A stretch of DNA of 64,000 bases from Enterobacteriaceae endosymbiont of Donacia thalassina (GCF_012568245.1 NZ_CP046188.1:250233-314232), one strand, 5' to 3'; shown: positions 36,044-46,558, numbered from the stretch's first letter. Notes: a model not told the origin generated them from the letters alone. A program made the numbers and translations.

Positions 36044-37249
36044 ATGAAATATAATATATTAAAATTTTTAATACCTTTTTTATTAATAATTAGTAGTATT
36101 ACAACTACTAATGCAAGTGAAATTTATAATAAAAATGGACAAAAAATAGATTTATATGGATTTTTAAATATAAAAAAAGCATATTCTAAAAATAGAAAAA
36201 ATATTCCAGAAAAATATGAAAATATTATATCAAATATGATTTTTGGTTTAAAAGGAACTACTAATATTTTTAATGATGTTTATGGTTATGCTCAATTTGA
36301 ATATAGTTTACCAATTAATCAATCTGAAATAGATAAAAATATTTTTCCTTCTGTACGTTTAGGTTTAATAGGATTAAATTTTAATCATGGTAATAGTTCT
36401 ATAGATTTTGGAAGAAATTATGGAATTTTATATGATACAACTTCTTACATTAAGAAGAAAAATTTTTTCACAGATGACTTAATGTATAATTATAATGATA
36501 AATTTATGTTTGGAAGAACAAATAATCTTTTAACATATAGAAACAAAAATTTTTTTGGTTTAATAAAAGGATTAGATATTTCTCTACAATATAAAAGTCC
36601 TCATTTTTATTATGAAAATGATGTTTTTTATAATAAAAGAAATAATAGAGATCGTGATATTTTCTTAGAAAAAGAAAAAAATAAAAAAGGATGGGGAGCT
36701 TCAATTAGGTATAAAATAGGAAACTCAGGAGTAAGTATTACAGGTTCTTATTTTAATTCTTCTAAAATAATTGATAAAAATGACGAATTAAAAAAAGTTT
36801 TTTTTATAAAAAATTCAAATAATAACGATAATAATATTAATGCTTTTTCAATTGGTGCTAAATACGAAAAAAACAATATTTATTTAGCAACTGTTTTTAG
36901 CGAAGCTAAAAATTCATTAACATATTTAAATAGAAATAATTATTATTTTGCTAATAAAATTAAAAATTTAGAAATTATTGGACAATATAAATTTAGTGAT
37001 AATTTACAAGCTACTATTTCATATATCCAATCAGAAGGGAATAATATTCCAGCTGGATATCATTATGCTGGTGGAAATATAAGTTTTTTAAAATATGTAA
37101 CAATTAATACAATTTATAAATTTAATAAAAATTTATCAGCTTATTTTGATTATCGTATTAATTTATTAAATAAAAACAATAGATATATAAAATCAAATGA
37201 TATTTTTACAGATAATATTTTTGGTATAGGTTTAATTTATAATTTTTAA
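36044..37249 (+). CDS. General outer-membrane porin (OmpF/OmpC family)
   Basis: This trimeric beta-barrel pore admits small solutes across the outer membrane. The 401 residues include a signal peptide with cleavage expected after TTNAS, mature start EIYNKNGQKIDLYGF, as in OmpF/OmpC, and the C-terminal Phe (IGLIYNF) that directs Bam assembly. GLKGTTNIFNDVYGYAQFEY and GRNYGILYDTTSY match OmpF. The constriction loop L3 is rebuilt: the PEFGG motif is replaced by a Lys-rich stretch (IKKKNFFTDD), and several outer loops are longer and full of Lys/Asn. The gene sits in the ompF position after asnS; ompF-like is the safest label. Confidence 0.93.
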   Translation: MKYNILKFLIPFLLIISSITTTNASEIYNKNGQKIDLYGFLNIKKAYSKNRKNIPEKYENIISNMIFGLKGTTNIFNDVYGYAQFEYSLPINQSEIDKNIFPSVRLGLIGLNFNHGNSSIDFGRNYGILYDTTSYIKKKNFFTDDLMYNYNDKFMFGRTNNLLTYRNKNFFGLIKGLDISLQYKSPHFYYENDVFYNKRNNRDRDIFLEKEKNKKGWGASIRYKIGNSGVSITGSYFNSSKIIDKNDELKKVFFIKNSNNNDNNINAFSIGAKYEKNNIYLATVFSEAKNSLTYLNRNNYYFANKIKNLEIIGQYKFSDNLQATISYIQSEGNNIPAGYHYAGGNISFLKYVTINTIYKFNKNLSAYFDYRINLLNKNNRYIKSNDIFTDNIFGIGLIYNF

Positions 37250-37274
37250 ATATTTAAATATTTCTCTTTTTATT

Positions 37275-37334
37275 AACTAACTATTTCTTAATTTAAGAAT
37301 TTTATAAAAAAATAAATATTAGAAATAGTTAGTT
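37275..37334. terminator. Long inverted repeat between convergent porin and gloC genes
   Basis: AACTAACTATTTCT (37275-37288) and AGAAATAGTTAGTT (37321-37334) are perfect 14-nt complements separated by 32 bases. The right arm covers the last codons of gloC. On the plus strand a T-run follows (37334-37339), so it could end the porin transcript. The loop is long for a classical terminator. Confidence 0.5.
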
Positions 37335-37969
37335 TTTTTAATAAATTTAAGAAAGGGATTATTTATTAATTCATAATAAATATTAGTTTTTTCTCCATGA
37401 CCAGGTAAAATTACTGTTTTCCCCCCTAAAGGAATAATTTTTTTTTTTATAGAAGTTATTAAAAGATTAAAATTACTATTAGGTAAATCTGTTCTACCTA
37501 TACTATTTTTAAAAATAGTATCTCCTGATATTAAAAAATTACTTGATTTATTAAAAAAAACTACATGACCTGGAGTATGCCCAGGACAATGATATGTTTG
37601 TAAAATAATATCCCCTATATAAATATTTTGATTATTTTTTAACCATATATTATTTCTAAATATACAATGTGGCAGTTGAAAAATTTGATTTTGTAATTGG
37701 ATATTTTTTATCCAAAAACTATCTTTTTTATGTGGACCTAATATAGGAATATTTAAAATTTTAGATAAAATATAGGCATTTCCAATATGATCTAAATGCC
37801 CATGAGTGATTAATATTTTAATTATTTTTAACTGATATTTTTTTAAAATATTTAAAATTTTAACATATTCTCCTCCAGGATCAATTAAGGCAGCATTTAA
37901 TGTTTTTTTACACCATATTATATAACAATTTTGATTAAAATTTGTCACAGGGATAATTATATATTTCAT
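37319..37969 (-). CDS. gloC: Hydroxyacylglutathione hydrolase GloC (YcbL), metallo-beta-lactamase fold
   Basis: This is a type II glyoxalase-like hydrolase that splits lactoylglutathione. The 216 residues match E. coli YcbL (215). The zinc site THGHLDHIG (HxHxDH) is near residue 56, with further ligands in HCPGHTPGHV near residue 110, SGDTIF near 150 and LPGHG near 187. It is the short form without the extra C-terminal domain of GloB. In E. coli ycbL is separated from ompF by aspC, which has been lost here. A run of six C occurs at 37431-37436. Confidence 0.93.
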   Translation of the reverse strand: MKYIIIPVTNFNQNCYIIWCKKTLNAALIDPGGEYVKILNILKKYQLKIIKILITHGHLDHIGNAYILSKILNIPILGPHKKDSFWIKNIQLQNQIFQLPHCIFRNNIWLKNNQNIYIGDIILQTYHCPGHTPGHVVFFNKSSNFLISGDTIFKNSIGRTDLPNSNFNLLITSIKKKIIPLGGKTVILPGHGEKTNIYYELINNPFLKFIKKTNYF

Positions 37970-38028
37970 ATAAATTTACATAGATAAAAATTTTAAAATT
38001 ATTAGTTTAATATATTATAATTTATTTA

Positions 38029-39687
38029 TTATTCACACTTCGCCGCTTTAAAAGCTTCTGTCATTACATTAGAAAAATTATTTTTTTTATTTTTTTCTTT
38101 AATTTTATCTTCTATAATTTTTAAATTAATAGTTATATTAATAATTCTAGTTTTACGATCAATGTTATTTATTTTTCCTTCTATATTTTGTCCTACTTTA
38201 AAGTACTTTAAAATATTTTCAATTTTATAATTTTTATATTCAGATAATTTAATATTACCTAATATTCCATCATTAAATTTTAATTTAATATTTTGATTAT
38301 TATCTATTTTAGTAATCATACCTGTTACTAGATTATTTTTCTTCTGTTCTTTGAAATATTTGTTTAACGGGTCCTCTTTTAATTGTTTAATTCCTAAAGA
38401 AATTCTTTCTCTTTCTGAATCTACTTGTAAAACTATAGTTGTAATATCATTACCTTTTTTATATTTATATACTTCATCTTCACCATTATTTATCCATGAT
38501 AAATCAGATAAATGAACTAACCCATCTATACCTCCAGTTAAACCAATAAAAATACCGAAATCTGTTATTGATTTAATTTTACCTTTAACATGATCACCTT
38601 TTTTATAATTTTTAGAAAATTCTAACCAAGGATTAATAGTACATTGTTTAATTCCTAAAGAAATTCTTCTTCTTTCTTCATCAATATCTAATACCATAAC
38701 TTCAACTTTATCATTTACATTTACAATTTTTGTAGGATGTATATTTTTATTTGTCCAATCCATTTCTGATACATGAACTAATCCTTCTACACCTTCCTCA
38801 ATTTCAACAAAACATCCATAATCTGTTAAATTTGTAACACGTCCTAATAATTTACTATTTTCAGGATAACGTTTAGATATTGATTTCCATGGATCTTCTC
38901 CTAATTGTTTTAATCCTAATGAAACACGAGTTTTATCTTTATCAAATTTTAATATTTTAATTTTAATTTCTTCTCCAATAGAAACAATTTCACTTGGATG
39001 TTTTACTCTTTTCCATGCCATATCAGTAATATGTAATAATCCATCAACACCACCTAAATCAACAAATGCTCCATAATCAGTAAGATTTTTTACTAATCCT
39101 GTAATTTCCATACCTTCATATATAGTATTAAGTAAATGATTCCTTTCTTCACTATTTTCTAATTCTATAACTGCTTTTCTAGATACAACAACATTATTTC
39201 TTTTTTGATCTAATTTTATAACTTTAAAATCTAATTCTTTACCTTCTAAATGAGAAGTATCTCTAATAGGTCTAATATCAACTAAAGATCCTGGTAAAAA
39301 AGCTCTAATACTATTAAGTTCTACAGTAAAACCCCCTTTTACTTTACCAGTAATAATACCTTTAATATTATTATTATTTATATTAGCTTGTTCTAAAATT
39401 AACCAAGATGCATGTCTTTTAGCTTTTTCTCTAGATAAAATAGTTTCACCGAAACCATCCTCTATTGAATCTAATGATACATCTACAGTATCTCCTACTT
39501 TAATTTCTAAATTACCTTGAGAATTTTTAAATTGTGAAATAGGAATACAGGATTCTGATTTTAGTCCAGCATCTACTAAAACAATATCTTTTTCAATAGA
39601 AATAATAGTTCCAGAAATTATTGATCCTAAATTAATAATTTTATTTTTTAATGATTTTTCAAATAATTCTGCAAAGCATTCATTCAT
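38029..39687 (-). CDS. rpsA: 30S ribosomal protein S1
   Basis: S1 brings mRNA to the 30S subunit and is important for messages with weak Shine-Dalgarno sequences, which are common here. The 552 residues match E. coli (557): six S1 repeats, with [22 protein letters not shown] in repeat 3 and [21 protein letters not shown] in repeat 4 nearly unchanged, and the last two repeats more diverged. The start at 39687 ([14 protein letters not shown]) aligns with the E. coli start; a GTG at 39726 would add 13 unsupported residues. The end [11 protein letters not shown] is conserved. The cmk gene upstream in E. coli is missing. Confidence 0.97.
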   Translation of the reverse strand: MNECFAELFEKSLKNKIINLGSIISGTIISIEKDIVLVDAGLKSESCIPISQFKNSQGNLEIKVGDTVDVSLDSIEDGFGETILSREKAKRHASWLILEQANINNNNIKGIITGKVKGGFTVELNSIRAFLPGSLVDIRPIRDTSHLEGKELDFKVIKLDQKRNNVVVSRKAVIELENSEERNHLLNTIYEGMEITGLVKNLTDYGAFVDLGGVDGLLHITDMAWKRVKHPSEIVSIGEEIKIKILKFDKDKTRVSLGLKQLGEDPWKSISKRYPENSKLLGRVTNLTDYGCFVEIEEGVEGLVHVSEMDWTNKNIHPTKIVNVNDKVEVMVLDIDEERRRISLGIKQCTINPWLEFSKNYKKGDHVKGKIKSITDFGIFIGLTGGIDGLVHLSDLSWINNGEDEVYKYKKGNDITTIVLQVDSERERISLGIKQLKEDPLNKYFKEQKKNNLVTGMITKIDNNQNIKLKFNDGILGNIKLSEYKNYKIENILKYFKVGQNIEGKINNIDRKTRIINITINLKIIEDKIKEKNKKNNFSNVMTEAFKAAKCE

Positions 39688-39963
39688 ATTAGTAACTTTA
39701 AAATAATTTATAATAAAAATATCCACTTAAATCATATTAAGTCTTATTTTTTAAAAAACTCATATATTCCTTTTATGAGAGAAAGTTAAATATAATTTAT
39801 AAACATAAATTATGTATTTATAATATTTGATATAATTATTCATATAACGTTAACATTAATATTTTTTTTCTGCAACCATATATATATTATAGTATTCATG
39901 TATTAATTTTAATATTTGAAAATTTGTAAATTTTCTATTTTAGAATAGATGTTTATAATTTAA

Positions 39964-41256
39964 TTAATTAAAAAAACTTATTTTTTTTAATTCTTTAAAA
40001 AAATTTGGATATGTTTTACTAGTACAATTAGGATTAATAATTCCTACTGAATTATTAGATAATGATAATAATGAAAAACACATAGCCATACGATGATCAT
40101 TATATGTTTCAATAACAACTTTTTTTATATATTTAGGAGGTGAAATAATAATATAATCATTACCTGTAATAATTTTTGCACCAGTTTTTCTTAATTCTTC
40201 AGACATTGCTTGTAAACGATCAGTTTCTTTTACTTTCCAATTATATATATTTTTTATAGTTGTAATACCTTTTGCAAATAAACTAGTAACAGCTAAAGTC
40301 ATAGCTATATCTGGAATATCATTACAATCTATATTTATTGATTTTAAAGTATTTTTTGTACAACTAATATAATTTTTATTATAATTTATTATTGCGCCCA
40401 TTTTTTGTAAAATATTAACATATTTTATATCACCTTGAATACTATTTTTATTTATATTTTTTAATTTAACTGTACCTCCTTTAATTGCAGCTGCAGATAG
40501 AAAATATGAAGCAGAAGATGCATCTCCTTCTATAGTATATTCTCCAGGAGAAATATAATTTTGTTGGCCAGAAATTTTAAATTGTTTATAATTATTATTT
40601 TCTACATGAATACCAAAAACTTTCATTAATTTAATAGTTATATCAATATATGGTTTTGATACTAAATTATTAGTAATATTAATTAAAGTATTTTGTTTTA
40701 ATAAAGGACTTATAATTAATAATGAAGTTAAAAACTGACTAGAGATAGAACCTTCTATTTTAATAATATTATTACCTTGAAAACCTCCTTTTATATTTAT
40801 AGGTGGAAAATTTTTTTTTTCTAAATATTTTATAATTGCACCTCCTTCTTTTAAAGAATCTACAAGATGTTTAATAGGTCTTTCTTTCATTCTTGGTTCA
40901 CCAGTTAAAATAATATCACATTTATCATTTAATGATAATACAGCTGTTAATGGTCTAATTACAGTTCCTGCATTTCCAAGAAATAATTTTAATTTTTTTT
41001 TAGGTGTAAAAATTCCATTATTTCCTATAATTAAACATTCTTTTTGATTATTTGATAAAATAAATTTAATACCTAATATTTTTAATGCATTTAACATATG
41101 ATTAATATCATCACTACTAGGTAAATTTATTAATTTAGTAGTACCTTTAGCTAAAGCTGATAATAAAAGTACTCTATTAGAGATACTTTTAGATCCAGGT
41201 AAAGATATAGATCCTTGAATTTTATTAATAGATTGAAGAATTAAAATATTTTTCAT
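39964..41256 (-). CDS. aroA: 3-phosphoshikimate 1-carboxyvinyltransferase (EPSP synthase)
   Basis: AroA joins phosphoenolpyruvate and shikimate 3-phosphate, the step before chorismate. The 430 residues match E. coli (427). GSISLPGSKSISNRVLLLSALAKG near residue 15, LFLGNAGTVIRPLTAVL near 91, GEPRMKERPI near 120, the DIPDIAMTLAV catalytic Asp near 315 and VKETDRLQAM near 340 and DHRMAMCF near 385 are all present; it is a class I enzyme with the Gly of NAGT. It follows serC on the same strand, the enteric serC-aroA operon. Confidence 0.97.
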   Translation of the reverse strand: MKNILILQSINKIQGSISLPGSKSISNRVLLLSALAKGTTKLINLPSSDDINHMLNALKILGIKFILSNNQKECLIIGNNGIFTPKKKLKLFLGNAGTVIRPLTAVLSLNDKCDIILTGEPRMKERPIKHLVDSLKEGGAIIKYLEKKNFPPINIKGGFQGNNIIKIEGSISSQFLTSLLIISPLLKQNTLINITNNLVSKPYIDITIKLMKVFGIHVENNNYKQFKISGQQNYISPGEYTIEGDASSASYFLSAAAIKGGTVKLKNINKNSIQGDIKYVNILQKMGAIINYNKNYISCTKNTLKSINIDCNDIPDIAMTLAVTSLFAKGITTIKNIYNWKVKETDRLQAMSEELRKTGAKIITGNDYIIISPPKYIKKVVIETYNDHRMAMCFSLLSLSNNSVGIINPNCTSKTYPNFFKELKKISFFN

Positions 41257-41296
41257 AATATATTATTTAAATTAAATTTTAAAATTATCATAACAT

Positions 41297-42397
41297 TTAT
41301 GAGTATATTTTTTCAAAATCATTCATAAAATTTATTAATTTTTTAATTCCTTCAAGAGGCATTGCATTATATATAGATGCTCTAATTCCCCCAATTATTT
41401 TATGTCCTTTAAGATAATATAATCCATTTTCTCTTGATTTTTGTAAAAATAAATTTTCTTTTTCAGGATTTTTTAAATGAAAAACAATATTTGTTATAGA
41501 TCTATTGTAATATTTAATATTATTTATATAAAATTCACTTTTATCAATAGTAGAATATAATAATTCTGCTTTTTGTTTATTTATTTTACTAATATATTTT
41601 ATACCTCCTTTTTTTTTTAACCATTTTAAAACTAATCCTGATAAATATAAAGAAAAAGTAGGAGGTGTATTAAACATTGAATTATGTTTAGATATAATTT
41701 GATAATCTAATACTGAAGGTAATTCTTTTCTTTTTTTATAATTATTTAAAATTAAATCTTTTCTTATAATTAAAATAGTTAATCCCGCAGAACCAATATT
41801 TTTTTGTGCACTTGCATATATCATTCCATAATTTTTTATATTAATTTCTTTTGCCAGAATAGAAGATGATAAATCTGCAATAATAATTTTATTTTTAAGT
41901 TTAGGTTCTTCATTTATTGCAATACCTTCTATTGTTTCATTAGGACAATAATGTATATATTTTGAATTGTTACCAAAATTCCAATATTTCATTTTTTTTA
42001 TATAATATATCCCATTTTCTTTTTTTACTGGATTAATAATATTAGGTTTACAGTATTTTTTAGATTCTTCTATTGCTTTATTAGACCAATGACCAATATT
42101 TACATAATCAGCTGTTTCATTATAATATAATAAATTCATTGGTATAGCTGAAAATTGTGTTCGAGCACCTCCTTGACAAAATAATATTTCATATTGTAAA
42201 GGTATATTCATTAATTCACGTAAATCTTTTTTTATATTTTTTACTAAATTAGTAAAATCTTTACTACGATGACTAATTTCCATAACAGAAACATTTAAAT
42301 TATTCCAATTTATTAATTCATTTTGAGCTTTTTTTAATACTTCATAAGGTAATGACGCTGGTCCAGGACTAAAATTAAATATTTTTTTTATGTTCAT
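41297..42397 (-). CDS. serC: Phosphoserine aminotransferase
   Basis: SerC makes phosphoserine and also acts in pyridoxal 5'-phosphate synthesis (4-phosphohydroxythreonine). The 366 residues match E. coli (362). FNFSPGPASLPYEVLKKAQ at the start, FCQGGARTQFSAIPMNLL near 68, and the PLP-binding Lys in IYASAQKNIGSAGLT near residue 195 are present; GGIRASIYNAMPLEGI near 338 carries the conserved Arg. A run of ten A lies at about 41609-41618. It is upstream of aroA in the conserved operon, linking serine/PLP with aromatic amino acid synthesis. Confidence 0.97.
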   Translation of the reverse strand: MNIKKIFNFSPGPASLPYEVLKKAQNELINWNNLNVSVMEISHRSKDFTNLVKNIKKDLRELMNIPLQYEILFCQGGARTQFSAIPMNLLYYNETADYVNIGHWSNKAIEESKKYCKPNIINPVKKENGIYYIKKMKYWNFGNNSKYIHYCPNETIEGIAINEEPKLKNKIIIADLSSSILAKEINIKNYGMIYASAQKNIGSAGLTILIIRKDLILNNYKKRKELPSVLDYQIISKHNSMFNTPPTFSLYLSGLVLKWLKKKGGIKYISKINKQKAELLYSTIDKSEFYINNIKYYNRSITNIVFHLKNPEKENLFLQKSRENGLYYLKGHKIIGGIRASIYNAMPLEGIKKLINFMNDFEKIYS

Positions 42398-42437
42398 AAT
42401 TAATCCTATTTAAATAATTTTAAATTATAATTTTTTA

Positions 42438-43541
42438 TTATATTGTATTATTATGTGTATACATGGACATTATAATACCAAAATTAGCCATAATAACGAC
42501 AAGAGATGAACCACCATAACTTATCAAAGGTAAAGGAATACCAACAATAGGTAATAAACCACTTACCATACTTATATTAATAAAAGTACATAAAAAAAAC
42601 ATTAATGTAATACCACTAATTATAATTTTATTAAAAATATTATGACATTTTAATGATAAAAATAAACTTCTTCCTATTAATAATATATATAAAGTAATAA
42701 GAAGTAATACTCCTATAAAACCAAATTCTTCTGCAAACACAGAAAAGATAAAATCAGTATGTTTTTCTGGTAAAAAATTTAATTGTGCTTGTGTTCCATG
42801 CCTCCAACCTTTACCAAATAAACCACCAGAACCAATTGCTATTTTAGATTGAAAAAGATGGTATCCTTTACCTAATAAATCGTAATTTATTTTTAATAAC
42901 ATTAACATTCTTTCTCTTTGATAATCATGTAATAAAAAAACCCATGCAAAGGGGATAAATATTATAAATAAAATAATACTATTTATAATTCTTTTCCAAG
43001 ATAACCCAGCCAAAAATAATATAATAGAACCAGATAAACCAATTAATATTGCAGTACCTAAATCTGGTTGTTTAGCAACTAATATAGTAGGTATTAATAT
43101 TAAAATTATAGTTTTTAAAAATGTTCTTGTATCAATATAATAATCAACTTTATTAATAATATGAGCTATAATTAAAGGAACAGAAATTTTAGCTATTTCA
43201 GATGGTTGAAATTTAATAAAATTAATATGTAACCATCTTTGAGCTCCTTTTGTAGTACAACCCATAAATTTTACTGCAATTAATAGACAAATAGAAAAAA
43301 AATAAAATAAAAAAGAATATTTTTCATAAATATCGGGAGGAATTTGTGCGGCTATTAACATAATTATAAAACCTATACAAATTTGTATTATTTTATTTTT
43401 TAAAAAAATATTATTTTGTATACCTATTGAACTCCAAGTTGTAAGTAAACTAATTATCAAAATTAATATAATTAATAATAATAATATTAAATCTATATGT
43501 AATATAGAATTAATGAAATAATTTAAGTTTTTTTTTTTCAT
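42438..43541 (-). CDS. rodA: Peptidoglycan glycosyltransferase RodA (MrdB)
   Basis: RodA is the SEDS-family glycan polymerase of the elongasome. The 367 residues match E. coli (370), with about ten membrane segments. KGAQRWLHINFIKFQPSEIAKISVPL near residue 95 contains the SEDS signature; KQPDLGTAILIGLSGSIILFLAGLSW and the GLFGKGWRHGTQAQLNFLPEKHTDFIFSVFAEE-type region with the catalytic Asp/Glu positions near 250 are intact, as is GIPLPLISYGGSS. It is 24 bases after mrdA, its transpeptidase partner, on the same strand. The pair indicates rod-type wall growth. Confidence 0.95.
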   Translation of the reverse strand: MKKKNLNYFINSILHIDLILLLLIILILIISLLTTWSSIGIQNNIFLKNKIIQICIGFIIMLIAAQIPPDIYEKYSFLFYFFSICLLIAVKFMGCTTKGAQRWLHINFIKFQPSEIAKISVPLIIAHIINKVDYYIDTRTFLKTIILILIPTILVAKQPDLGTAILIGLSGSIILFLAGLSWKRIINSIILFIIFIPFAWVFLLHDYQRERMLMLLKINYDLLGKGYHLFQSKIAIGSGGLFGKGWRHGTQAQLNFLPEKHTDFIFSVFAEEFGFIGVLLLITLYILLIGRSLFLSLKCHNIFNKIIISGITLMFFLCTFINISMVSGLLPIVGIPLPLISYGGSSLVVIMANFGIIMSMYTHNNTI

Positions 43542-43565
43542 AATAAAATCACATAATTAAATATT

Positions 43566-45443
43566 TTATATTAAAAATTTTTCTGCATTTTTAAAAATAT
43601 AATTTAAAATTTTTCTTGTAATATTTCCAATTAATATATTTTTATCATTATTTTCTATAATAATAGTAATAGCTATTTTAGGGTTTTTAAAAGGAGCAAA
43701 AGCTATTATAAGCTTATGATCTCTTAATTTTTTTTCTATTGTATTAATATTATATTTTTTTATATTTTTTAAATTAAAAACTTGAGCTGTTCCTGTTTTA
43801 GCTGCAACTTGATATTTTTTTACATCAAAAAAATATTTGTATAAAGTACCGTGTTTTTTATTTACTACATCATACATACCTTTTTTTACTATGTTCCAAT
43901 ATTTTTCAGGAAGATTTACTACTTTTTTATATTTTGTGTGTAAATAATATTTAAAAATATTATTTAATTTTTCTTTTTTATAAAGATGTAGAGGTTTACT
44001 AATGCCATTATTAATTAATATAGTTAATGCATTATGTATTTGTATCGGAGTTGCATTCCAATAACTTTGCCCTATACCTACTGAAATAGTATCTCCTATA
44101 TACCAAGGAGTTTCTATATTTTTTAATTTCCATTGTTTTGTAGGAAGATTACCTAATTTTTCATTAAAAAGATCAATATTTGTTAATTTTCCATAACCAA
44201 ATTTATTCATCCATTTATGAATTTTGTTAATTCCTATATTATAGGCTAAATGATAAAAAAAAGAATCAGATGATTCTTTTATTGCTTTATTAATGTTTAA
44301 ATATCCATGACCATTTTTTTTCCAATCTTTATAAATTTGATTAAATTTAGGAATTTTCCACCATCCTGGATCAAATAATATTGTATATTCATTTATTAAA
44401 TTTAAATTTAATGCTGCTAAAGCAATATATGGTTTAATTGTAGAAGCAGGGGGATAAATACCTTGAATAACACGGTTAATTAAAGGATTATCATTATTAC
44501 TTTTTAATAAAAAATTTAAATTATTTTTTTCATTATTATCAATAAATAAATTAGGATTAAAACTAGGTGTAGAAACCATAGCTAGAATTTCTCCGTTTCT
44601 AGGATCACTAATAATTACAGCACCTTTTTTATCTTTCATTAATGAAAAAATATATTTTTGTAAATTGTAATCAATTGTTAAATAAATATCACTTCCTGTA
44701 TATGCTTCTTGTGTACAAATATCATATTTATAAAATCCTTTATTATTTATAGCAATTTTTCGATAACCAGTTGTGCCATATATTTTTTTTTGGTAATATT
44801 TTTCGATACCACTTATTCCTATTGAGGATTTATCAATATAATTTTTTACTAATTTTTTTTTTTTAAAAATAATTTTTTTTTTATTTTTACTAAAATTAAT
44901 ATAACCTATTACATGAGCAAATAAATTTCCTTGCGGATAAAAACGTTTTTGATAAATTTTTAAAGACATGTTAGGAAATTTATATTTATTAACTAAAAAT
45001 TTTGATACTTGAATATTATTCAAATCTATTTTTAAAATTATTAGTTTTGATGGATGATTTTTTATTTTTAGTTTTATTAAATTTATTAAATTAAACTTAT
45101 TAATTTTTAATTTTAATAATTTTTGTAAAAATATAATATTTCTAAAAAATGCATTAGTATTATTAGGTTTAATTTGAATATGATAAAAACTTTTATTTTT
45201 AGCTAAAATTATACCATTTCTATCATATATTAATCCTCTATTGGGTTTTAAAAAAAAAAAACCTGCATAATTACGCTCAGATTGTAATTTATATTTTCTA
45301 TAAGATTTTATTTGTAAATAATATAAATTAAGTATTAAAATAAATAATAATATTGAAGATATTTTAATTAATAATTTCGTTCTTTGTAAAAAAATTTTTG
45401 ATTTTATTGTATAATTTTTTAAAAAATTATATTTTATATTCAT
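43566..45443 (-). CDS. mrdA: Peptidoglycan D,D-transpeptidase MrdA (PBP2)
   Basis: PBP2 cross-links peptidoglycan during elongation. The 625 residues match E. coli (633). A membrane anchor (about 25-43) is followed by the pedestal (about 60-240) and the transpeptidase domain: SxxK box ASTIK with catalytic S334 and K337, SSDS near residue 390 (family SAD/SxD box) and KTGTAQVF near 550. The pedestal is Lys-rich and contains runs of 12 A (44853-44864) and 10 A (44873-44882). It is co-oriented with rodA. The rlmH, rsfS, nadD and lptE genes of the E. coli cluster are absent. Confidence 0.94.
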   Translation of the reverse strand: MNIKYNFLKNYTIKSKIFLQRTKLLIKISSILLFILILNLYYLQIKSYRKYKLQSERNYAGFFFLKPNRGLIYDRNGIILAKNKSFYHIQIKPNNTNAFFRNIIFLQKLLKLKINKFNLINLIKLKIKNHPSKLIILKIDLNNIQVSKFLVNKYKFPNMSLKIYQKRFYPQGNLFAHVIGYINFSKNKKKIIFKKKKLVKNYIDKSSIGISGIEKYYQKKIYGTTGYRKIAINNKGFYKYDICTQEAYTGSDIYLTIDYNLQKYIFSLMKDKKGAVIISDPRNGEILAMVSTPSFNPNLFIDNNEKNNLNFLLKSNNDNPLINRVIQGIYPPASTIKPYIALAALNLNLINEYTILFDPGWWKIPKFNQIYKDWKKNGHGYLNINKAIKESSDSFFYHLAYNIGINKIHKWMNKFGYGKLTNIDLFNEKLGNLPTKQWKLKNIETPWYIGDTISVGIGQSYWNATPIQIHNALTILINNGISKPLHLYKKEKLNNIFKYYLHTKYKKVVNLPEKYWNIVKKGMYDVVNKKHGTLYKYFFDVKKYQVAAKTGTAQVFNLKNIKKYNINTIEKKLRDHKLIIAFAPFKNPKIAITIIIENNDKNILIGNITRKILNYIFKNAEKFLI

Positions 45444-45476
45444 TATTATATTTATACCTATATTATTTAATATCTT

Positions 45477-46496
45477 TTATGAAATTAATAAAATTAATCT
45501 TTCTAAATCAATCCAAAAATATTTTTCTGTATAATTTTTTATTAAAAAACTTTTAATATTTATTTCAATTTCTAACAATAATTTAACAATTAAAAATAAT
45601 TTATTATTATTAATTCTTTTTAATATTTTTTTAAAATAAATTTGTTTTAATGAAGATATTAAAAATTTTTTAAATATAAAATTTAAAGAATATTTTTTTA
45701 AATTTCTATATATTTGTAAAATTAAAAAAATATTTTTTTGTAATTTATTAAAAATTAAAAAAATATTTTGTTTAGTATTTTTCATGTTTTTAATTATTAT
45801 TAAACTATTTTGAGTATTACCTTCTAAAATAGAAGTTATTAAGTTTTTATCTTTAATAAATAAAAAATTATTAAAATAATTTTTAAAAAAAAATTCATTT
45901 AATGATTTATTATTTTTTTTGTGTATATATATATCTTTTATAACTTGATTTAAGAAAATTAAATTTTTTGAATAAAAATTTTGTAATATATTACAAATAT
46001 TTTTATTTATAAATAAATTTAATTTTTTAAAACGAAAATAAATCCATTTAATAAGTTGCATATTATTTAATTTATTAAATTTATAAAATAATATATTTTT
46101 ATTTTCTATAAGATTCTTAATAATTTTTTCAATATATAAATTTATATAATCATGAATTTCTATAATTAGAATATTATTAATATTTGTATATTTAATCAAA
46201 TTAAAAATATTTTTTTTAAATTTAAAAAAAATATTTTTATTTAAAAAAATTAAATGTATTATTTGTTTTTTACAAAAAAAATCAGTTATAATAAACTTAA
46301 GAAAAATATTTTCCCAAATAGTATTATTATCTATAATTATAAGATTATTTTTTATATAATTTAGTTGTAATAATTTTTTAAATAATAAAACTATTTTTTG
46401 TTTAATAAAAAATATTTCATCTCCACCTATAAGGTAGCAATAAAATTTTTTATTATATATATTTTTATCAAAATCTAAAGATAATATTTGGTTCAT
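45477..46496 (-). CDS. holA: DNA polymerase III delta subunit
   Basis: HolA is the clamp-loader subunit that opens the beta clamp. The 339 residues match E. coli (343), but identity is low: the sequence is dominated by Ile, Lys, Asn, Phe and Leu. Support comes from the family pattern YLIGGDEIFFIKQK near residue 20, LIIIDNNTIWENIF, the WIYFRFKKLNL region near 150, and the C-terminal helical collar, and from position: E. coli has mrdA-...-nadD-holA-lptE-leuS, and here holA lies between mrdA and leuS. One of the fastest-evolving proteins in the window. Confidence 0.85.
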   Translation of the reverse strand: MNQILSLDFDKNIYNKKFYCYLIGGDEIFFIKQKIVLLFKKLLQLNYIKNNLIIIDNNTIWENIFLKFIITDFFCKKQIIHLIFLNKNIFFKFKKNIFNLIKYTNINNILIIEIHDYINLYIEKIIKNLIENKNILFYKFNKLNNMQLIKWIYFRFKKLNLFINKNICNILQNFYSKNLIFLNQVIKDIYIHKKNNKSLNEFFFKNYFNNFLFIKDKNLITSILEGNTQNSLIIIKNMKNTKQNIFLIFNKLQKNIFLILQIYRNLKKYSLNFIFKKFLISSLKQIYFKKILKRINNNKLFLIVKLLLEIEINIKSFLIKNYTEKYFWIDLERLILLIS

Positions 46497-46558
46497 TTTT
46501 TTATTAAAATTTATTTTTTATATAAATTTTATATTAATTAAAATTATAATTATTGTTG

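Noticed and set aside
36504..36704. Minus-strand frame inside the porin gene
   Set aside because: It is an antisense shadow rich in Phe, Leu and Tyr with no family features.
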